A program made the position numbers and the translations under genes. A stretch of 64,000 bases of DNA from Sporopachydermia quercuum (lineage: Eukaryota; Ascomycota; Sporopachydermiomycetes; Sporopachydermiales; Sporopachydermiaceae), in assembly GCA_001599295.1 (NCBI GenBank), contig BCGN01000002.1, forward strand, positions 1,240,001 to 1,304,000, read 5' to 3'. Under the pieces are notes generated by a model, which saw only the letters and a program-made list of their open reading frames with translations, ran no database searches and was not told the origin of the DNA. The stretch's first letter is position 1, and each line of letters starts with the position of its first letter. Below, piece by piece: positions 61,901-64,000 of this stretch.

Positions 61901-64000
61901 TTCCGACATTTTCCGGACCTCATCCACTTGTTCAAATCCACCGAGCATATCCATAGAATCGACTTCGGAATTCATAGGAAACTCTATTAATTCTTTTCCA
62001 ACAACGGAAGCTAAATACCGGACGATTCCGGTTTTGCCCGAATTGCTCGGTCCGACTAAAATCACGGGCCAATTAGCATTTATGCATGTGATTGTAGTTT
62101 CTAGCACGTGATTATTACACTGAAGATACCGAAACTTTCCAGAAAACCAGCTATCAGAAAATCTACTAGATCGGGTGATTATTTCTCTCCCTATTTGCAC
62201 TTGGGTTTGGGTAATTGAATAATAATAACTATCGGCTGGAATTTCCACATTAGGTATCACTTCCTGGAAGATCCGCTTAGCGTAAAGTCTATCCTGGTTA
62301 CTTCGGAACCTTAATTTGATAACCAGGCCGAAAAATTCCCCTAATAATCCTGATCTATTTCGACTGCGCCTCAAAGTGGCTCCGCTATATAGCTTCAGCC
62401 ATCTTAAAATATCTCTTAAATTAACTTCCCAGGGTCCACCTAACGATCCGAATTTACCCTTACCGAGTTCTTCGGATATTTTGGACACAAACCTAATCAA
62501 TCCCGAAATTTCCTCTTCGGGTATTTCTGGGAACACATATTTCCCAATTAGGTCCAAATCTTCCTGTTTAAGTGTCTCTACAAACACAACACTGAACCGA
62601 TTAACAAACGATTTTGGTAACCCTTTCCGACTTCCTCCTTGAGCTTGAGGATTCTGGGCGGCAAACACTCGGAACTTCGGATCACATCGGAATGTTCGAT
62701 CAAGTTCGGGTATATAAGCTTCCGCTCGATGATCCAAACACGCATTTAAACCTTCCAAAACCGGTTGAGACGCTAAATTCATCTCATCTAGTAAAACCCA
62801 TTGCCCAGATTGCATAGCTCGAAGAAACGGAGCGTCTTTCCAGACAAATTCTCCGGCAGATCCGTTTGGAGCGGGAGAGTCGGAACCAAAAAGGTCAATT
62901 AGATCGGTTTGTTCCGAAAGGTTAATTCGAATAAGGTTTTGGCCGGCCGCAGACGCTAAAGCCGAGATCAACGTTGTTTTACCCACTCCCGGGCTTCCTT
63001 CTAATAAGATCGGTTTCCGGGATTGCATGGCTCGGATGACTCGGAAGGCGTTCTGGGCAGTTGTCGGGGCATTAAGGTTGAAGTTTTGTTCTAGAGAACC
63101 ATCCGAAGTCAAGCGGGGAATACAGAAATAGCCGGTCCGGACATATTCAGAGGTTATTTCTACAGGGAAAACCTTCTGAATCTCCGATCGGAAATCAGTG
63201 ACGGCTAATTCTCCGAGTTTTCCAACACAAATTCTTTTTTCGGACATCAACCGAGGAGAATTCTCGGCTAAATAACCCGTTTGGTTCGTCCCTAAAGCGT
63301 CAATGAAAACCATAAGTGCTCCATGTAATAAAGATACTTTGGGCTCAATCGTTTCCGTTTCAGCTTCCGTTTCTTCTTCCGACACGGAGTTAATAAAATT
63401 CACCCAAGCTAAAATATCTCGCAACGAAACTACCCCGCTTCCTAAATTACCCCCGCCGTACCGGAAACCAAACCATTCGGAAAATTTAACTATGGGATCT
63501 GTCAAACAAATCACAGGCGGTTTCAACCGAGCGGACACAATCTCTGCAACATCCGAGCTATCCTCCATGCTCGGAACCCAAATCTCGGTAAATCTGTTCC
63601 GTAATGCTGGAGATAGTTCCTTTTTACCGTAATCTCCTCCGGGATTCATAGTAGCTAAGAACTGGAATTTAGGTTCCGAGGTTACAAATGCATCGACCGA
63701 TCCTTTTTCGGCTAATAATAAAGTTCGCTCTGGTTCCAGTACCGAATTCAACCTTTCAAGCACGGAATCCTCGGCTAAGGAGATCTCATCAAATAGGAAA
63801 TAGTCCCCGCTTTTCATGGCTTGTACTAATGGTCCGTCCGTCCATTGGAATAATTGGGTCAACTTCTTTCTGTTTTGGGAAATTCTTTCCGCTATGGGAA
63901 TAATTTCGGGATTAGTAAATAAGTTTCCATGGTCAGCCCGGAGTTGATCGTATTGGGCATTAAGGTTCTCCTGTGTATTATCAATCAGAAACTCTAATTC
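52946..64000 (-). CDS. MDN1: midasin MDN1/Rea1, giant ribosome-assembly AAA ATPase (5' partial)
   Basis: C-terminal 3684 residues of the dynein-like ATPase that strips assembly factors (Rsa4, Ytm1) from pre-60S ribosomes. The family is about 4900 residues, so roughly a quarter is outside the window; the frame is open at base 64000. Visible parts, N to C: the second half of one AAA module with Walker B FLFDEISLAEDSVLERLNS; a module with P-loop GSPGVGKT (62975-62998); a module with P-loop GPSNSGKT (62030-62053), consistent with AAA3, AAA4 and AAA5; a helical linker of about 1700 residues; an Asp/Glu-rich segment encoded at about 53860-55730; and a C-terminal MIDAS/VWA domain with DDSKS (53546-53560) and IILSDGFCEDHEQLL. 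No intron. N bases lie at 53942 and 54536. Synonymous codon choice is unlike the rest of the window, with many TCG-GA, ACG-GA and TCC-GA joins (see findings). Confidence 0.96.
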   Translation of the reverse strand, partial: ELEFLIDNTQENLNAQYDQLRADHGNLFTNPEIIPIAERISQNRKKLTQLFQWTDGPLVQAMKSGDYFLFDEISLAEDSVLERLNSVLEPERTLLLAEKGSVDAFVTSEPKFQFLATMNPGGDYGKKELSPALRNRFTEIWVPSMEDSSDVAEIVSARLKPPVICLTDPIVKFSEWFGFRYGGGNLGSGVVSLRDILAWVNFINSVSEEETEAETETIEPKVSLLHGALMVFIDALGTNQTGYLAENSPRLMSEKRICVGKLGELAVTDFRSEIQKVFPVEITSEYVRTGYFCIPRLTSDGSLEQNFNLNAPTTAQNAFRVIRAMQSRKPILLEGSPGVGKTTLISALASAAGQNLIRINLSEQTDLIDLFGSDSPAPNGSAGEFVWKDAPFLRAMQSGQWVLLDEMNLASQPVLEGLNACLDHRAEAYIPELDRTFRCDPKFRVFAAQNPQAQGGSRKGLPKSFVNRFSVVFVETLKQEDLDLIGKYVFPEIPEEEISGLIRFVSKISEELGKGKFGSLGGPWEVNLRDILRWLKLYSGATLRRSRNRSGLLGEFFGLVIKLRFRSNQDRLYAKRIFQEVIPNVEIPADSYYYSITQTQVQIGREIITRSSRFSDSWFSGKFRYLQCNNHVLETTITCINANWPVILVGPSNSGKTGIVRYLASVVGKELIEFPMNSEVDSMDMLGGFEQVDEVRKMSELMHELWEKLRETFTENYTKMGLIESNLDLLRAIKFVRSVASVDRVQVAEFITKYASLSDKFPHLGDLLTELGNFTEPRSTKPEIKFEWFDGILLKAVETGNWLVLENANLCSASVLDRLNSLLEPNGTLMVNECSNSDGSPREVIPHPDFRLFLTVDAKYGELSRAMRNRGVEIFISELPGRVSEFDSIVLNNRCSASFIDVSESEASAGSVISDADLRELSEVGGHVLLENLPSKVMNRLDWVISSLALLPKEATRVKEIYQLSKNPLWVELSQNLISNIGTVVEKTGIDVNNECINPLINEYIISGLSSELNGSSFPLFGSGVLHVLIHVVYQLIRGSENLAEILSQCQDLKPETMNLIQLSAAVYSLRPLKNAPRIPVFELLGKLLTTATEFFRTTLKEGSILQNELIIRCLYSLLSIWESLLSHCEGKLGTAVPGLHVYDALISEFCRGFTTKGSTSENSLEITQFAQNISAIYSSFSKDLGLTSANSMMRIWNAYKGNYPKTLSGWETLETIVTLSARLDDLSRRQFPASFPTLLTIRSTLIGCGLAVKENGNDKTISEIVPIITGISEALIPLENATNKFLIPRMNRFVGSFQFVLRMSELTGNIGNNTEVLKLYAEDATEKGIFATGDFGTFASMWKLSDESYSSYTEELFTGKAVMDLFRSLQSMSAMPGEFVAQSVQDIRQLGFSISESSENISANMIDKFSDIIVEKLIDIFVVNSATGKDDADLAETMRRVAETMDGNKAEELIQIITNNGEDDEFIDVCKELLIPALLLVKRKDRIDSNRWERLGNVGKAFVLYGLGLLKLFVPKTCSDPAVFDHVLIDFYNGQKQLTEDIERAWREIRKVKFGSRMIPAEELIANNFVSDRRSLKLGNSEAVFRGSFGNDTSSANSSYSDMFRELSAVLHSTISVSNISEIVELAESHKSDIIERTETIQINASSFLNRVNTKFRRLSDVIDLITVYISSVKFGLDLLLLSERSRNSELSETAIAFSPIHLSDFHKVIHYPETSELCNEIFRSCRKISVESLLPEKLGIFGLSVLLLRSNKDPSYSDSNDLLHCLRLLYSRWSIRKARKDEVARLEGEMYKFSFSEQSEEEAELRRMFPDFEEEETGENNGNIITHGKGKESEEMEINFQIAKAYIYGMLNDSYSVPKLSDIVKQGSDLAVEWNEYNSRNKVSGSLFGKNYLQEVSSSIIVGITNTIGKYISIFADSSELNSSSEHPTLNFYRDSNPAELNYSIEIIEQTLVAIIPLREQWPEHATLQNIELACREFLTLQAEHPVARLLHKVQQIYTFVGEWQKYASKTVSLAGVFAGLSDLIIRWRKLELSVWPNLFSSEEEECRKKSGQWFFHLFEVLVANGIDKENCGDNGGNDAGEDIGMDIKTSVVKALTVFLSESTVGEFGPRLQLLSAFSRHLALIAEEAGSAFPLTQTLNNVIHFYRQFEPKIDAEILRNKRKLENDVREVVLLASWKDVNMEALKESARRSHHKLFKVARKYRAVLTASVTGIIEAGLSEATLDKVFNSEDGDIMEAVSGDIASSALENYSDEVETIREVSEIEPILSQCVKSWSEKPGRLRNPKIIIINMNKFISELELQELPNLMDLTSDVITQMEMLRNETPKVYKKEEKKVIANLKTQKRLFLSETLKELYRIGLKSRLVSEIMAEQSSVSEILGIMKAFPQNLSSDIDSYFLRLLEFIPRLRSSVINSSEDVPTTDVQRGMASAEHLVHLLIKSRISVCGIYHGISRLDSNLAQIGKLSENSEQGFGRVPDLDLVSRLKHVIVWLPNVLQLAEDTIAESGNFGKVNSELKSSISQFKHQANDYLIKLKSANILLQSEIITDEDIDYFRSVIGFISKMRSALVSGYIGNSIIAWINKVLPELEQNPVLASEKLRLGFSLISEQSRSEREAEIPEILNETLTKLSNSILVVFQQIRDAIKTDISSEIDSWVIISEQHLFSLEKCLHNEQINMLIEDSIGVIKKLSGDPGSCQAAALLFKFVAPLLAKYRKLVSVVFRKRCLQYKSTSKSAYLLGRCLLNLAEKGFCSPEPPADEKEAENATEGTGLGDGDGETNNSKDVGDDEDLSEYAEETNKEEKDKDQNEEEEDDAVEIEGDMAGKTENMSDAENKEDEDKDREDEEKDAEDLDEEIDDLNDLDPNAVDEKLWDEEAEDNLKEKSGDDMKNDRMQDDLEARPDEEDEGENGEDDKKKENGDDDKSEDKQEEISDAEAEEEEDVGVQEDKVQNEEKEEMEQNVPESEKLDLPEDLNLDGDAEEKEGDDEGEDIEEPEEIPGMKDADMMDEDEENEGKAEDISEEKEEGETVDDQDKEEDDAKTEAEKEEEQTGENDESNEKEDVNDGPEENPENAENTEMVPEDTETNEDPMEQDEEETEAVPAAADASTGIDENSHEDSEENSEETSKAKAKDQESGVEGTGTQHSANEERSDESXTGSVPDASEQASEKPETMQDPAREEVEKSLRQLGDALKEFYNRQQEIMEPSNGEDDQEMEDAGVKPDAFEHVDGTEDAETQALGDAEKDFHQEMDESKEIMEDKPETENEAGEDSLMDDLEALKQTEIDIDAEMELEAAAKENKEEDVSEDGQDQGGIIGPRLNEKDLDSVEKEAETANPNADIDTDVEVKIKSENEXSDVELDEPNIDSDSEAEENSELANSGEESAEDAALKLKMQIESVEKSHQLWQKCSWRTNELSTQLCEQLRLILEPTLTNKLRGDYKTGKRLNLKRIIPYIASQYRKDKIWLRRTRPSKREYQIMLAIDDSKSMAEARNVALTYDSVALVANALKQLEAGLISVVKFGKDVNQLIPFSEAVNAENGANILRNLTFTQPETNLNNLMEKTVSLFSDAKNNMSSSGTELWQLQIILSDGFCEDHEQLLRLVRKAREEKIMVIFIIIDGIGSRESITEMSQVRYLTRDDGSQALKIDKYLDTFPFDFYVIVKDVGELPNVLSLVLRQFFTETAAV

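Noticed and set aside
1-64000. Mobile elements, LTRs, virus-like genes, CRISPR arrays, rRNA genes
   Set aside because: I looked for reverse transcriptase, integrase, transposase and capsid-like protein, long terminal repeats and regular spaced repeats, and saw none.

Overview
This window is chromosomal DNA from a budding yeast (Saccharomycotina). The genes are compact, AT-rich and mostly unspliced. The introns are short, with CTAAC branch points close to the 3' splice site. The gene set is yeast-specific in places (SPS1, SPS2-family, POM34, MGR1, POF1). Three in-frame CTG codons sit at positions that are leucine across their families (AGE1, XYL1, MOB1), so the standard code is used and the CUG-Ser and CUG-Ala clades are unlikely. 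I can place it no closer than a low-GC, relatively intron-retaining, non-CUG lineage. Scattered N bases (for example at 130, 3385, 12884, 42050, 54536) mark a draft assembly.

Layout. 1-17.3 kb: AGE1 (5' end outside the window), SPS1, an SPS2/ECM33-family cell-wall gene and a Zn2Cys6 regulator (probably URC2), all on +. These are followed by POF1, FPR2, EMC1 and MGR1, all on -. As I remember the S. cerevisiae map, this order interleaves two blocks that in baker's yeast lie on chromosomes IV (YDR519W-YDR524C) and III (YCL044C-YCL047C), which is what a pre-duplication ancestor should look like. 18-26.5 kb: an unrecognised, probably mitochondrial membrane protein (+), HSP78 (-) with a heat-shock element far upstream, and the SEC22-DCS1 pair (-). 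28-37 kb: a class II aldolase/adducin protein, COX17 (two exons, easily missed), xylose reductase XYL1, a STIMATE/YPL162C-type membrane protein, and convergent MEU1 and POM34. 38-47.5 kb: a YIL108W-type metzincin protease, a PFK26-type 6-phosphofructo-2-kinase, a YMC1-type mitochondrial carrier and MOB1. 50-64 kb: PTC7 and the last three quarters of the giant ribosome-assembly ATPase MDN1 (-), whose 5' end lies beyond the window.

Themes. Several genes serve mitochondria (COX17, HSP78, MGR1, YMC1, PTC7 and probably the 18 kb gene). Others serve the secretory pathway or ER (AGE1, SEC22, EMC1, FPR2). There is no operon-like logic beyond conserved neighbourhoods. Eight genes are spliced, with 16 introns in all; FPR2 and SEC22 have four each.

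I see no rRNA, tRNA, CRISPR, transposon or virus-like element. The two most unusual signals are the interleaved ancestral gene order in the first 17 kb and a sharp rise in TCCG/CGGA tetramers confined to MDN1. I found no convincing undescribed system.
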